Source of the DNA: Verrucomicrobiales bacterium
Lineage (GTDB): Bacteria; Verrucomicrobiota; Verrucomicrobiia; Verrucomicrobiales; V1-33
Direction of reading: 5' to 3'
Length of the DNA: 36,364 bases
Assembly (NCBI GenBank): GCA_947460575.1
Contig: CANHIJ010000032.1
Span: 1-36,364, forward strand
The notes beneath the pieces are model-generated. The model was not told the origin of the DNA. It saw only the letters and a list, made by a program, of their open reading frames with translations, and searched no databases. The translations under genes were made by a program, and so were the position numbers. Shown here one piece after another: positions 7,757 through 18,107 of the stretch (positions within the stretch are counted from its first letter, which is position 1; every line of letters begins with the position of its first letter).

Positions 7757-8956
7757 ATGACTATGATCATCTCCCCCAAGATCCGCGGATTCATCTGCAC
7801 CACCGCCCACCCCGAAGGCTGCGCCCAACACGTCGCCGACCAAATTGCCGTGGTGCAAAGCCGCGGCCCCATCCCCCGCGGACCCCGCAGGGTGCTCGTG
7901 ATCGGCTCGTCCACGGGCTACGGCCTCTCCTCGCGCATCGCGGCCGCGTTCGGCTCCGCCGCCGCCACCCTCGGGGTCTTTTTTGAGCGGCCCGGCGAAG
8001 CCGACCGCTGCGCCACGGCCGGTTGGTACAATACGGCCGCCTTCGAAAAAGCGGCCCACGCCGTCGGCCTCTACGCCCGCTCCCTCAACGGCGACGCCTA
8101 CTCCGACGAGGTCAAGGCCGCGGTCATCGCCGCCATCAAGGCCGACCTCGGCCAGGTCGACTGCGTGGTCTACAGCCTCGCCTCCCCGCGCCGCACCCAC
8201 CCCAAAACCGGCGAAGTCTTCAAGTCCGTCCTCAAGCCAGTCGGGGCCGTCTACACCAACAAAAATCTCAACACCTCCACCGGCGCCGTCAGCGACATTT
8301 CCATCGAACCCGCCCAAGGCGACGACATCGCCCAAACCATCGCCGTGATGGGCGGCGAAGATTGGGAAATGTGGATTGACGCCCTCCTCCAAGCCGGAGT
8401 CCTCGCCGAGGGCGCCCAAACCGTCGCCTATTCCTACATCGGCCCAGAAGTCACCTGGCCCATCTACAAAAACGGCAGCATCGGGCTCGCCAAAGAAGAC
8501 CTCGAACGCACCCAGCGCCAACTCGACCTCACGCTCGCCCCCCTCGGCGGCAAGGCTTGGGTTTCAGTCAATAAAGCGCTCGTCACCCAGGCCAGCTCCG
8601 CCATCCCCGTGGTCCCCCTCTACATCTCCCTCCTCTACAAGGCCATGAAGGACGTCGGCACCCATGAGGACTGCATCGAGCAAATGGACCGCCTCTTCCG
8701 CGAGCGCCTCTACAGCGGCTCGCCCCAGCCAGATGAGGCCGGGCGCATCCGCCTCGACGACTGGGAAATGGCGCCCTCCATCCAAGCCGTCGTGGCCCAG
8801 CGCTGGGCCGACGTCAACTCCGCCAACCTCCTGGAACTAGCCGATTTCTCAGGCTACCAAACCAGCTTCCTCCGCCTCTTCGGCTTTGGCCTCAGCGGGG
8901 TCAACTACGAAGCCGAAACCCATCCCGACGTCCCCATTCCCTCCCTCGCCCCCTAG
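7757..8956 (+). CDS. fabV: Trans-2-enoyl-ACP/CoA reductase, FabV type
   Basis: 399 residues from the ATG at 7757 (MTMIISPKIRGFICTTAHPEG); the ATG at 7763 gives the classical FabV start MII. It reduces the double bond of enoyl-ACP with NADH, the last step of each fatty-acid elongation round, in the cytoplasm. The FabV hallmarks are all present: RGFICTTAHPEGC, the nucleotide-binding loop VLVIGSSTGYGLSSR at about 47-60, 'VYSLASPRRTHPKTG', and TWPIYKNGSIGLAK, which carries the Tyr-(8 residues)-Lys catalytic pair of this family. Length matches the usual of about 400. FabV enzymes are typically triclosan-tolerant compared with FabI. The stop lies 15 bp from the end of the convergent SEC-C gene. Confidence 0.96.
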   Translation: MTMIISPKIRGFICTTAHPEGCAQHVADQIAVVQSRGPIPRGPRRVLVIGSSTGYGLSSRIAAAFGSAAATLGVFFERPGEADRCATAGWYNTAAFEKAAHAVGLYARSLNGDAYSDEVKAAVIAAIKADLGQVDCVVYSLASPRRTHPKTGEVFKSVLKPVGAVYTNKNLNTSTGAVSDISIEPAQGDDIAQTIAVMGGEDWEMWIDALLQAGVLAEGAQTVAYSYIGPEVTWPIYKNGSIGLAKEDLERTQRQLDLTLAPLGGKAWVSVNKALVTQASSAIPVVPLYISLLYKAMKDVGTHEDCIEQMDRLFRERLYSGSPQPDEAGRIRLDDWEMAPSIQAVVAQRWADVNSANLLELADFSGYQTSFLRLFGFGLSGVNYEAETHPDVPIPSLAP

Positions 8957-8971
8957 GCCGGGCGCCGCGCC

Positions 8972-9436
8972 CTAGCCCTTGTCGTCGACGTATTTCCAAT
9001 TCCCCCGGCAGCGCCGGAAACGCGATTTCTCGCGGTGTTCCCGCCGCACCCCATCGACGTAAAACTCGGCCACAAACTCCACCTTCCCCGTCCGGTCCCC
9101 CTTCTGCCCCTGGCTCGCGCTCAAGACCGTGAGAAAGCTCCAGCGCGCCTGGTCCGCCAAGTCCTGGATCGCCTCCCGCATCCCCGGCGCCTTCTTGTCC
9201 GGATGCGTCGTGTCCACCAAGTAGTCGATCTTTCCAAAAAAATACGCGCTGTACCGAGAGCGCATCAACTGCTCCGCCGTCTCCGGCTTGGCTTTGCCCG
9301 CATGATAGGGCCCGCAGCATAGACCATAGGCTAAGCGGCTTTTGCACGGACAAAGTGACAAATCCCGGATCCGGGGGGCTTTTTCAGGCGCTGTGGGCAG
9401 CGCGGATTCGGGGGAAGAAACAAATTCAGTGGTCAT
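8972..9436 (-). CDS. YchJ-like SEC-C motif protein (UPF0225)
   Basis: 154 residues from the ATG at 9436 (MTTEFVSSPES); an upstream in-frame extension to 9556 exists but its sequence overlaps the terminator of the neighbouring protease gene, so I reject it. The N-terminal SEC-C zinc motif is CPCKSRLAYGLCCGPYHAG (C29, C31, C40, C41). It is followed by 'AEQLMRSRYSAYFFGKIDYL' and 'VEFVAEFYVDG', as in the YchJ family, which has a cystatin/NTF2-like second half. The biochemical role of YchJ proteins is not established; zinc binding and possible interaction with translation or secretion factors are suggested by the motif only. Confidence 0.85.
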   Translation of the reverse strand: MTTEFVSSPESALPTAPEKAPRIRDLSLCPCKSRLAYGLCCGPYHAGKAKPETAEQLMRSRYSAYFFGKIDYLVDTTHPDKKAPGMREAIQDLADQARWSFLTVLSASQGQKGDRTGKVEFVAEFYVDGVRREHREKSRFRRCRGNWKYVDDKG

Positions 9437-9542
9437 GCGGTTTCCCAACTTGGCGGCAAATCTCCCAAGGTGCAAGCCGCGCCACCAGCGCCGCTCCCGC
9501 AGAAGCCCCGCCCCGACCACCCCGCCAACCCCTAACACCAAA

Positions 9543-9566
9543 GGGCCCGCAATCACTTGCGGGCCC
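9543..9566 (-). terminator. Intrinsic terminator of protease paralogue 1
   Basis: GGGCCCGCAA at 9543-9552 and its complement 9557-9566 with a 4-nt loop. In the leftward direction it is followed by a short T-rich stretch (TTTGGTGTT). It lies 55 bp beyond the stop codon of the gene ending at 9621. Almost the same hairpin follows the second paralogue. Confidence 0.7.
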
Positions 9567-9620
9567 TCCTAAAAACCACTCGGCCGGTCGACCCCAAAAG
9601 GACCGCCTCCTCCGAGTTCC

Positions 9621-11582
9621 TCACTTCGCGATGAAATCCGTCGTCTCTACGTTCTTGGTGGCGTCATAGGTGAAACCGCTCAACACAATGCCCGTGACCT
9701 TAAAGGTAAAAGTGCCCGCGTTCTTCGAAGCCGCACTCGTGAAAGCCACCGTGCCCGCAGTGCTAGTCTTGCCACTCACATTGGCCACCGTAAGACCCGA
9801 CCAACTCCCCGTCACCGTGGCATTCGCCTTCACCGCGCCCGCCCCGTCCTTGACTGTCACTATTGCCCTAGCTTGGGTGCCTTTGGTGCTGACAATCTTG
9901 CTCATGGCAATATCGGAAACACTCAGCACCGTGGCTGGATCTACCGGAGCCTTCACCGAAATCACCACCGAAGCCGTTCCGGAAAGCCCCGCGTCGTCGG
10001 AAACCACCAAGGAAGCCGTATACGTCCCCACCGCCGCGTACACGTGGGACGGATTCGCTTCAGCGGAGCCCGCCGTGCCATCCCCAAAGTCCCAATCATA
10101 CGTCAGGGCACTGCCCTCCGCATCGCTCGAACCGACGCTCGAGAAATTCACCGTCAGCGGAACCGTCCCCGTCACCGGTGTGCTCTGCGTGACCACCGCC
10201 ACCGGAGGCTGACCCAAATACGCTGGAACCGTGCCCGTCAGGGTGAATTGCCCCAGACTAGCATAGTCCGTGTAACCCGTAGAGGCCGTGCCCACACCCA
10301 CTCCATCCACCGCGAGGTAATAGGTACCCCCCGTCACCACGGTGCTCAAGCTAGCGCCCAAGGTGCTACTGTTGGCGCTCGCTATCAAATTGCCCACCCC
10401 ATTGTAAAGCGCTAGATTGATATCCAAATTGGCGTCCGGGGAAGCCGTGCCCGCCGTGAAACTCACGGTGCCCGGTCCCACATCCACCCGGTACATGTCG
10501 ACGTCTGTCCGACTGTCGATGATGCCAGTCGCCGAAACCGAAGTCCCCGTCAGGGGAACCGCCGTCAAAATATCATTGCCCGCCAAATCGGCGCTGCGCG
10601 GGATATACCCGTTGATGATCGCAGTGTCGTCTTCTAAATTGTTAGCATTGGCGTACTCCCCTTTGCTGAACTGGGTCACGTTCGCATAATAGCCCACCCC
10701 CATAATCGGCGCCCAGCCATTGTGCCCTTGGTAGTAGGTCGTCCCATTCGTCAGACCATCGTGCTTTAGCGCCACCGTGTGGCCCGCTTCATGGCTCGCG
10801 GCCTCGGCCACGTATTTCGGGAAGCCATTCCCCAATTCCACCGGAAACACAAAAGCCGGAGTGTCCGAATTCCAGGAAAAAGACTGCAAGTAAGCCACCC
10901 CACCAGCCCCCGCGCCCAAAAGATCATAGCTGCTGCCCCCAATCACCATGCGGATCCCATAGGCCGTGTCGCTGGTAGTCGTCTTGCGGAGCGATTCCAA
11001 GGGAGGCTCCGCGGTGGTCACATCCACATCCCACGGGGCGTAGTCCTCACTGACCCGCTTCCAGATTTCCTGAATATTGGCCAACTCCCCCGCGCTGAAA
11101 ACCCCCGGGACGCCATCGGTATCATAGGGCGGCGAAATAAAATCGGCCCCGCCCTTATAGCTGGTATTCCAAGAGGTTCCCGAAGTGGTGTGCCCCGTAA
11201 AGTCCAGATAAATCGTCCGACTCAACCCAGGCTTGCTGTGCAGCAAAAAGGTGTCGCTGGCAGGATAATTCAACAGCGCGTCGCTCGCCGCATTCCCCGC
11301 CGTCGGCGCCTGCGCCGCCATCCCCTCACAGGCAAAAAGTAGGCGGCCGTTCCGGTCGCTTTGCAAATCCCGATCGCTCAGCGCCAAGGACCCCAGCTCC
11401 TGCTCGGTCATGCCATAAAACCGGGCCACCTCCGGCAGCCGACTCCCCAAAGCTCGAATCAAGGCCGAACCCCGCGCCCCTTTGCCAAGCTCAATCGCCG
11501 GAAACGCCCCACCCTCCTGCGCCGCGGCCAAACTAGCCAGCAACCCCACCATCGAGACCTGAAACAACATTAATTTTTTCAC
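9621..11582 (-). CDS. Secreted metzincin-type metalloprotease with PPC, PKD and Ig-like domains (paralogue 1)
   Basis: 653 residues from a GTG at 11582, supported by AAAAGG six bases upstream. The signal peptide is MKKLMLFQVSMVGLLASLAA. The catalytic region has HEAGHTVALKH (H264, E265, H268, H274), the metzincin zinc signature HExxHxxGxxH with Ala for Gly. WAPIMGVGYY follows, a plausible Met-turn. The N-terminal part includes IYLDFTGHTT and YAPWDVDVTT, frequent in this bacterial protease group. After the catalytic domain come a bacterial pre-peptidase C-terminal (PPC) domain at about 340-455, a PKD domain at about 460-545 (YDWDFGDGT, HVYAAVGTYTASLVV), and an Ig-like domain at the end. Probably exported and degrades extracellular protein; the substrate is unknown. 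About 80% identical by eye to the gene at 12228, so a tandem duplication. Confidence 0.85.
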   Translation of the reverse strand: MKKLMLFQVSMVGLLASLAAAQEGGAFPAIELGKGARGSALIRALGSRLPEVARFYGMTEQELGSLALSDRDLQSDRNGRLLFACEGMAAQAPTAGNAASDALLNYPASDTFLLHSKPGLSRTIYLDFTGHTTSGTSWNTSYKGGADFISPPYDTDGVPGVFSAGELANIQEIWKRVSEDYAPWDVDVTTAEPPLESLRKTTTSDTAYGIRMVIGGSSYDLLGAGAGGVAYLQSFSWNSDTPAFVFPVELGNGFPKYVAEAASHEAGHTVALKHDGLTNGTTYYQGHNGWAPIMGVGYYANVTQFSKGEYANANNLEDDTAIINGYIPRSADLAGNDILTAVPLTGTSVSATGIIDSRTDVDMYRVDVGPGTVSFTAGTASPDANLDINLALYNGVGNLIASANSSTLGASLSTVVTGGTYYLAVDGVGVGTASTGYTDYASLGQFTLTGTVPAYLGQPPVAVVTQSTPVTGTVPLTVNFSSVGSSDAEGSALTYDWDFGDGTAGSAEANPSHVYAAVGTYTASLVVSDDAGLSGTASVVISVKAPVDPATVLSVSDIAMSKIVSTKGTQARAIVTVKDGAGAVKANATVTGSWSGLTVANVSGKTSTAGTVAFTSAASKNAGTFTFKVTGIVLSGFTYDATKNVETTDFIAK

Positions 11583-11751
11583 GCCGACCTTTTAGGAGAC
11601 AATTCGCCCGCTGTCAAACTCCATCATCCCCCTCCAGATTGACTCAAAAAGCATCACGCCATGGGCGTTCCAGATCCCCGGAGTCAAAGCGCCCTCCGCG
11701 AATGCCGTCCCCTCCAGCAGGTGCCGCGGCGGGCCCCGCTTCCGCGGGTAG

Positions 11752-11756
11752 TTGAT
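11752..11756. repeat. Left 5-bp target-site duplication TTGAT
   Basis: TTGAT directly precedes the CCTAAAA end of the element at 11757 and is repeated directly after its TTTTAGG end (12058-12062). Confidence 0.65.
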
Positions 11757-12057
11757 CCTAAAAACGGGGGTTGCCTAGCTTCATTCGCGAGCGCGTTCAT
11801 TCGCGAGCGCGAGGTGCTGGCGCGTTAGGCGTTCTCCTCACGCGTTGGGCATTTCGGGGGGACGGAGCGCTGGCACCCCTGCCGGGGTGCGGTTGATGCG
11901 AAAACGGAGAATCCGGTGGTGTCGCTTCGCTCACCACCGGATCCCATTCCCAAGTGGGCCCGCACCCCGGCAGGGGTGCCAGCGCGGCCGCCCCCAAAAA
12001 GCCCACGCGCCAGCGCGCTGCGCCCACCGAATACGCTAGTCAACTCACCATTTTAGG
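11757..12057. mobile_element. MITE-like palindromic insertion (family A), 301 bp
   Basis: The element starts CCTAAAAACGGGGGTTGCCTAGC and ends with the imperfect complement, ...GCTAGTCAACTCACCATTTTAGG. The two halves are long imperfect inverted repeats. Each carries a TGGCACCCCTGCCGGGGTGC block (about 11870-11891, and complement about 11960-11981). They meet at a perfect hairpin, ATCCGGTGGTG / CACCACCGGAT (11911-11942). Within the left arm a 16-bp unit, TTCATTCGCGAGCGCG, is tandemly duplicated (11780-11795 and 11796-11811). It encodes no transposase. Exact 5-bp direct repeats TTGAT flank it, which indicates transposition by a trans-acting enzyme. The same arms occur at 32782-33390. Confidence 0.75.
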
Positions 12058-12062
12058 TTGAT
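12058..12062. repeat. Right 5-bp target-site duplication TTGAT
   Basis: Matches 11752-11756 exactly and abuts the right end of the family A element. Confidence 0.65.
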
Positions 12063-12135
12063 TTGCTTGGCTCCTTCCTTTCTCCTCGCGGCAATGCCCC
12101 ACCGGCGTCGGCCAAGCCGCCCCCCAACGCGCTAA

Positions 12136-12163
12136 GAGGGCCCGCAATCGCTTGCGGGCCCTC
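12136..12163 (-). terminator. Intrinsic-terminator-like hairpin of protease paralogue 2
   Basis: A perfect 12-bp stem GAGGGCCCGCAA (12136-12147) with its complement at 12152-12163 and loop TCGC. It is nearly identical to the hairpin at 9543-9566 after paralogue 1, so the duplicated unit included its 3' end. No strong U-tract follows in the leftward direction. Confidence 0.6.
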
Positions 12164-12227
12164 CACATTCTCTGCGGCGCTAGATCGACCTCGCCAAGGC
12201 GAGGCCAACCGCTTCCGCTCAACCCGA

Positions 12228-14186
12228 CTACTTCACGATAAAGTCAGTCGTCTCAAGGTTCTTGCTGGCGTCGTACGTACACCCGCTCAGGCTGACGCCC
12301 GTGACCGTGAAGACAAAGGTTCCTTTGCTCTTCGTCGCCGCGCTGGAGAAGCTCACCGTGCCCGCCGCGCTCGTCACGCCGCTCCCATTGCCACTCGTCA
12401 GCCCCGACCACGTCCCCGTGACCACCGCATTCGGCTTCACCACCCCGTTGACATCTGTCACCGTCACCAAGGCTTTGGCTTGCGTCCCCTTGGAGCTGAC
12501 CACTTTGCTCATGCCGATGTTAGAAATGCGCACCACCACAGCCTGGATCACCGGTTCCTGCACCGTGATCACCACCGAAGCCGTGCCCGACAGCCCAGTG
12601 CCGTCAAACACCGCCAGCGAAGCCGTGTAATTTCCCGCCGCCGTGTAGACGTGCACCGGATTCGCCTCCGCCGAAGGCGCGCTCCCATCCCCAAAATCCC
12701 AGTCGTAGGTCAGCGCGCTCCCTTCCGGATCGCTCGACCCAGCACTGGAAAAGCTCACCGTCAGCGGCACCGTCCCCGTCAGCGGCGTGCTCTGGCTCAC
12801 CACCGCCACCGGAGGCTGCCCCACCCCCGCAGGCACCGTGCCCGTCAGGCTGAATTGCCCCAGGCTCCCGTAGTCCGTGTAGCCCGTCGACGCCGTGCCG
12901 ACCCCCACCCCGTCAACGGCCACATAGTAGGTCCCCGCCGCCACCGCGCTGCTCAAGCTGGCTCCCAAGGCGGTCGAATCCGCACTGGCGATCAGGTTCC
13001 CCGCCCCGTTATACAACGATAGGCTGATGTCCAGGTTCGCGTCCGGCGAGGCCGTCCCCGCGGTGAAACTCAAGGTCCCCGCGCCCGCCACCACCTTGTA
13101 GATATCCACGTCCGTCCGGCTGTCGATGATCCCCGTGGCCGACACCGAAGTCCCCACCAGCGGAACCGCCGTCAATATGTCGTTCCCCGCCAAATCCGCA
13201 CTCCGCGGTATATACCCATTGATAATCGCGGTGTCGTCCTCTAAGTTGTTAGCATCGGCGTACTCCCCTTTGCTGAACTGAGAGATCGTGGCGTAGTAAC
13301 CCACGCCCATGATCGGCGCCCACCCGTTGTGCCCCTGGTAATAGGCCGTCCCCGTGGTCAAGCCATCGTGCTTCAGCGCCACGGTGTGCCCAACCTCGTG
13401 GCTGATCGCCTCAGCCACATATTTCGGATAACCATTCCCCAACTGCGACGGAAACACAAAGGCCGGCGTGTCCGAGCTCCACGGAAAGGATTGCAGATAC
13501 GCCACCCCGCCCGCCCCCGCGCTCAATAGATCATAGCTGCTTCCCCCAATCACCATCCGAATCCCGTACGCCGTATCCGTCGTGCTCGTCTTCCGCAGCG
13601 ACTCCAGCGGCGGCTCCTCCGTCGTCACGTCCACGTCCCAGGGCGCGTAGTCCTCGCTCACCCGCTTCCAGATCTCCTGCACGTTCGCCAATTCCGCCGC
13701 GCTAAACGCCCCCGGAACCCCATCCACGTCGTACGGCGGCGACACAAAGTCCGCCCCAGACTTGTAGCTCGTATTCCACTGCGTCCCCGAGGTCGTGTGC
13801 CCGGTGAAGTCTAGGTAAATCACCCGGCCCATCCCCGGCTTGCTGTGCAGCAAAAAGCTGTCGCTCGCAGGATAGTTCAATAGGGCGTTGGTCGCCGCAT
13901 TCCCCGCCGTCGGGGCCTGCGCCGTCATCCCCTCGCACGCATACACCAACCGCCCCGCCCGGTCGCTCCGCAAGTCCCGGTCCCGCAGCGCCAGCGACCC
14001 CAACTCCTGCTCCGTCATCCCGTACGCCCGGGCCACTTCCGGCAGCCGACTCCCCAGCGCCCGCACGATGCCCGATCCCCGCGCCCCCTGGCCCAACTGC
14101 AGCCCAGGAAACCCCCCCTCCTGCGCCGCCGCTCCTACTGCCAACCATGCCACCATCGATACCCAACTAAGTGTTATTTTGATCAT
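12228..14186 (-). CDS. Secreted metzincin-type metalloprotease with PPC, PKD and Ig-like domains (paralogue 2)
   Basis: 652 residues from the ATG at 14186 (MIKITLSWVSMVAWLAVGAA, signal peptide). It is collinear with paralogue 1: DFTGHTTSGTQW, YAPWDVDVTTEEPP, zinc motif HEVGHTVALKHDG, Met-turn-like WAPIMGVGYY, PPC domain, PKD domain (YDWDFGDGSAPSAEANPVHVY) and a C-terminal Ig-like domain ending NLETTDFIVK. The two differ mainly at scattered surface positions and in the signal peptide. Silent positions here are more GC-rich than in paralogue 1, so the duplication is not recent. A 17-bp palindrome lies seven bases upstream of the start. Predicted extracellular or outer-surface protease; substrate unknown. 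Confidence 0.85.
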   Translation of the reverse strand: MIKITLSWVSMVAWLAVGAAAQEGGFPGLQLGQGARGSGIVRALGSRLPEVARAYGMTEQELGSLALRDRDLRSDRAGRLVYACEGMTAQAPTAGNAATNALLNYPASDSFLLHSKPGMGRVIYLDFTGHTTSGTQWNTSYKSGADFVSPPYDVDGVPGAFSAAELANVQEIWKRVSEDYAPWDVDVTTEEPPLESLRKTSTTDTAYGIRMVIGGSSYDLLSAGAGGVAYLQSFPWSSDTPAFVFPSQLGNGYPKYVAEAISHEVGHTVALKHDGLTTGTAYYQGHNGWAPIMGVGYYATISQFSKGEYADANNLEDDTAIINGYIPRSADLAGNDILTAVPLVGTSVSATGIIDSRTDVDIYKVVAGAGTLSFTAGTASPDANLDISLSLYNGAGNLIASADSTALGASLSSAVAAGTYYVAVDGVGVGTASTGYTDYGSLGQFSLTGTVPAGVGQPPVAVVSQSTPLTGTVPLTVSFSSAGSSDPEGSALTYDWDFGDGSAPSAEANPVHVYTAAGNYTASLAVFDGTGLSGTASVVITVQEPVIQAVVVRISNIGMSKVVSSKGTQAKALVTVTDVNGVVKPNAVVTGTWSGLTSGNGSGVTSAAGTVSFSSAATKSKGTFVFTVTGVSLSGCTYDASKNLETTDFIVK

Positions 14187-14192
14187 GGGATA

Positions 14193-14209
14193 GGCATAAT
14201 GATTATGCC
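14193..14209. promoter_or_regulatory. Perfect 17-bp palindrome upstream of protease paralogue 2 (possible operator)
   Basis: GGCATAAT-G-ATTATGCC, an 8+1+8 perfect inverted repeat that is AT-rich in a GC-rich region. It ends seven bases before the ATG at 14186, where bound protein would block ribosome access or the -10 region. Paralogue 1 has nothing similar at its start. Confidence 0.5.
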
Positions 14210-14344
14210 CACCTATGTCAAACCCAATGCCTTTTTCCCGGCAAAAATCTTATTTTCGCAAGCTTAAAACCTTAGTCTCTTTAAGGTTTTTCCGCAGCCC
14301 GCCCCGAATCCGGCCCCCCGCCCGCCCCCCGCCTATTCCTTTGA

Positions 14345-16624
<2,280 letters not shown>

Positions 16625-16641
16625 CCCCCCAGCTCCCTCTA

Positions 16642-16680
16642 GCCGCCCCCGACCCAGCACCGCGCCCTGGGTCGGGCGGC
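16642..16680. terminator. GC-rich hairpin between convergent icd and MFS genes
   Basis: GCCGCCcccGACCCAG pairs with CTGGGTCGGGCGGC (14 pairs with a 2-nt bulge) around a short loop. There is no U-tract on either side, so termination efficiency is uncertain; its position between two converging genes fits. Confidence 0.5.
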
Positions 16681-16758
16681 GCTATAGCCTCCACCGCAAA
16701 GGGGAAACCACCCCCCACCGGGCACCCCCCGAGCCTCCCCAGGGCGACGCCCCAGCCC

Positions 16759-18066
16759 CTACCGGGCCTCCGGGCCCTCGTCGGTCGGTTCCGGCAAAAA
16801 GCGCAGCGCCACTACCGCCGGGACCCACAACACCGCCGACCACAACAAGGTGCGCCGAAAATCCCCCCCTTGGGTGATTTGCTGCGCAAAAATCGTCCCC
16901 GCCGCCGCCGCCAGGCGCCCAATGTTGTAGCAAAATCCCGCCCCCGTGGTGCGCAGCAAGCTGGGAAACAGGGGCGGCAAATACATCGTAAAAAGCCCGT
17001 ACACCCCCGACCAAAAACCCACCGCGGGCAGCCAGAAAAAGCCCAGCGATTCCACTGAGTGCTCCCAGCCAAAGGCCGCCACCACCGCCACCATAAATCC
17101 CCCAAACATCACCGCCATCGCCCGGCGGTAACCCCAGTGCGTCGCCAGCCATCCCGCAAAAAAATTGCCCGGAATCGAAACCACGATCAATAACCCAAAA
17201 CTCCGCGCCACAAAACTGTTCACGTCCCCCGCCATCCAGTGCGCCCCCGCCGCCATCGACCGCAACAACTGCGACTGCCAAAACAAAAACGCCCACCACC
17301 CCGTCAGCGAAAACGCACACAGCACAATCGCCGGAAACGTGATCCCCGCCAGCCGCCCCCGAAACAGTTCCACCATCCCAGGCCGCGCCTCACCCCCCGC
17401 CTGCGCCCCCGCCCACGACTCCGGCTCCGGAACGTTCTTCCGAATCCAAAACACAATCGCCGCCGGCAGCACCCCGACCAAAAATATCCAATTCGGCGGC
17501 AATTCCTTCATCAAATACCCCGCCAAACACGCCACCAATATCCCCAAGTTCACCGCCGTCTGCAGCACCGCCGCCATCCACTTCCGCCACCCCTTCGGCC
17601 ACGTCTCCGAAAGCAAGGTCGACCCCACCGCCCACTCCCCCCCAATTCCCAGCGCCGCCAAAAAGCGGAAAATCAAGAGGTGCCACCACTCCGTCGCCAA
17701 AAACGAAAGCCCCGTGCACACCGCATACGTCAAAATCGTCAGACTCAAGGCCCGGCTCCGCCCCACCACATCCCCCAATCGCCCGAAAAAAGCCCCCCCC
17801 AGCGCCCATCCCACCAAAAAGGCCCCCTGAATCCACGCCGCCTTGCGCTGCACATCCAACGTCGCCGCCCCATCCAAACTCCCCCCATAGCCCAACAACA
17901 GCGCCACAAACGCCGTCGCCACCAGCGTGTACAAATGCAGGTCCAACCCATCAAAAAACCACCCCAGCCATGCCGCTATCCCGCTCTTCCACTGGCTCGG
18001 ACTCAGCTCCCGCAGGGTCGTCGGAGGCACTGAGGCCCCCCCAGATTGGCTTGGCGATTTAAACAT
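16759..18066 (-). CDS. Major facilitator superfamily transporter
   Basis: 435 residues from the ATG at 18066 (MFKSPSQSGGASV); upstream in-frame starts exist up to 18117 but would overlap the divergent gene. About twelve membrane helices are visible. The segment WLGWFFDGLDLHLYTLVATAF in helix 1, motif A-like GRLGDVVGRSRAL between helices 2 and 3, and 'ALGIGGEWAVGSTLLSETWP' in helix 5 match the metabolite:H+ symporter branch. That branch includes sialate, aromatic acid and sugar-phosphate-type carriers. The exact substrate is not predictable. It shares a short promoter region with the divergent secreted protein beginning at 18108. Confidence 0.88.
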   Translation of the reverse strand: MFKSPSQSGGASVPPTTLRELSPSQWKSGIAAWLGWFFDGLDLHLYTLVATAFVALLLGYGGSLDGAATLDVQRKAAWIQGAFLVGWALGGAFFGRLGDVVGRSRALSLTILTYAVCTGLSFLATEWWHLLIFRFLAALGIGGEWAVGSTLLSETWPKGWRKWMAAVLQTAVNLGILVACLAGYLMKELPPNWIFLVGVLPAAIVFWIRKNVPEPESWAGAQAGGEARPGMVELFRGRLAGITFPAIVLCAFSLTGWWAFLFWQSQLLRSMAAGAHWMAGDVNSFVARSFGLLIVVSIPGNFFAGWLATHWGYRRAMAVMFGGFMVAVVAAFGWEHSVESLGFFWLPAVGFWSGVYGLFTMYLPPLFPSLLRTTGAGFCYNIGRLAAAAGTIFAQQITQGGDFRRTLLWSAVLWVPAVVALRFLPEPTDEGPEAR

Positions 18067-18107
18067 TAATGCCAAGCTATACCGATCCGCCGCCCCCAAC
18101 GCAACCC

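Larger units (their letters stand above)
11583..12227. other. Spacer between the two protease paralogues
   Basis: About 645 bp without a gene. It contains 174 bp upstream of paralogue 1 (no clear promoter), the 301-bp inserted palindromic element at 11757-12057, and then the 3' flank and terminator of paralogue 2. Confidence 0.6.

Noticed and set aside
9437-9556. N-terminal extension of the YchJ-like protein
   Set aside because: The extra 40 residues are low complexity and run through the neighbouring gene's terminator; the family starts near the ATG at 9436.
11757-12057. CRISPR-like or tandem array
   Set aside because: The repeats are inverted arms and one 16-bp duplication, with no regular spacing or spacers and no cas gene.
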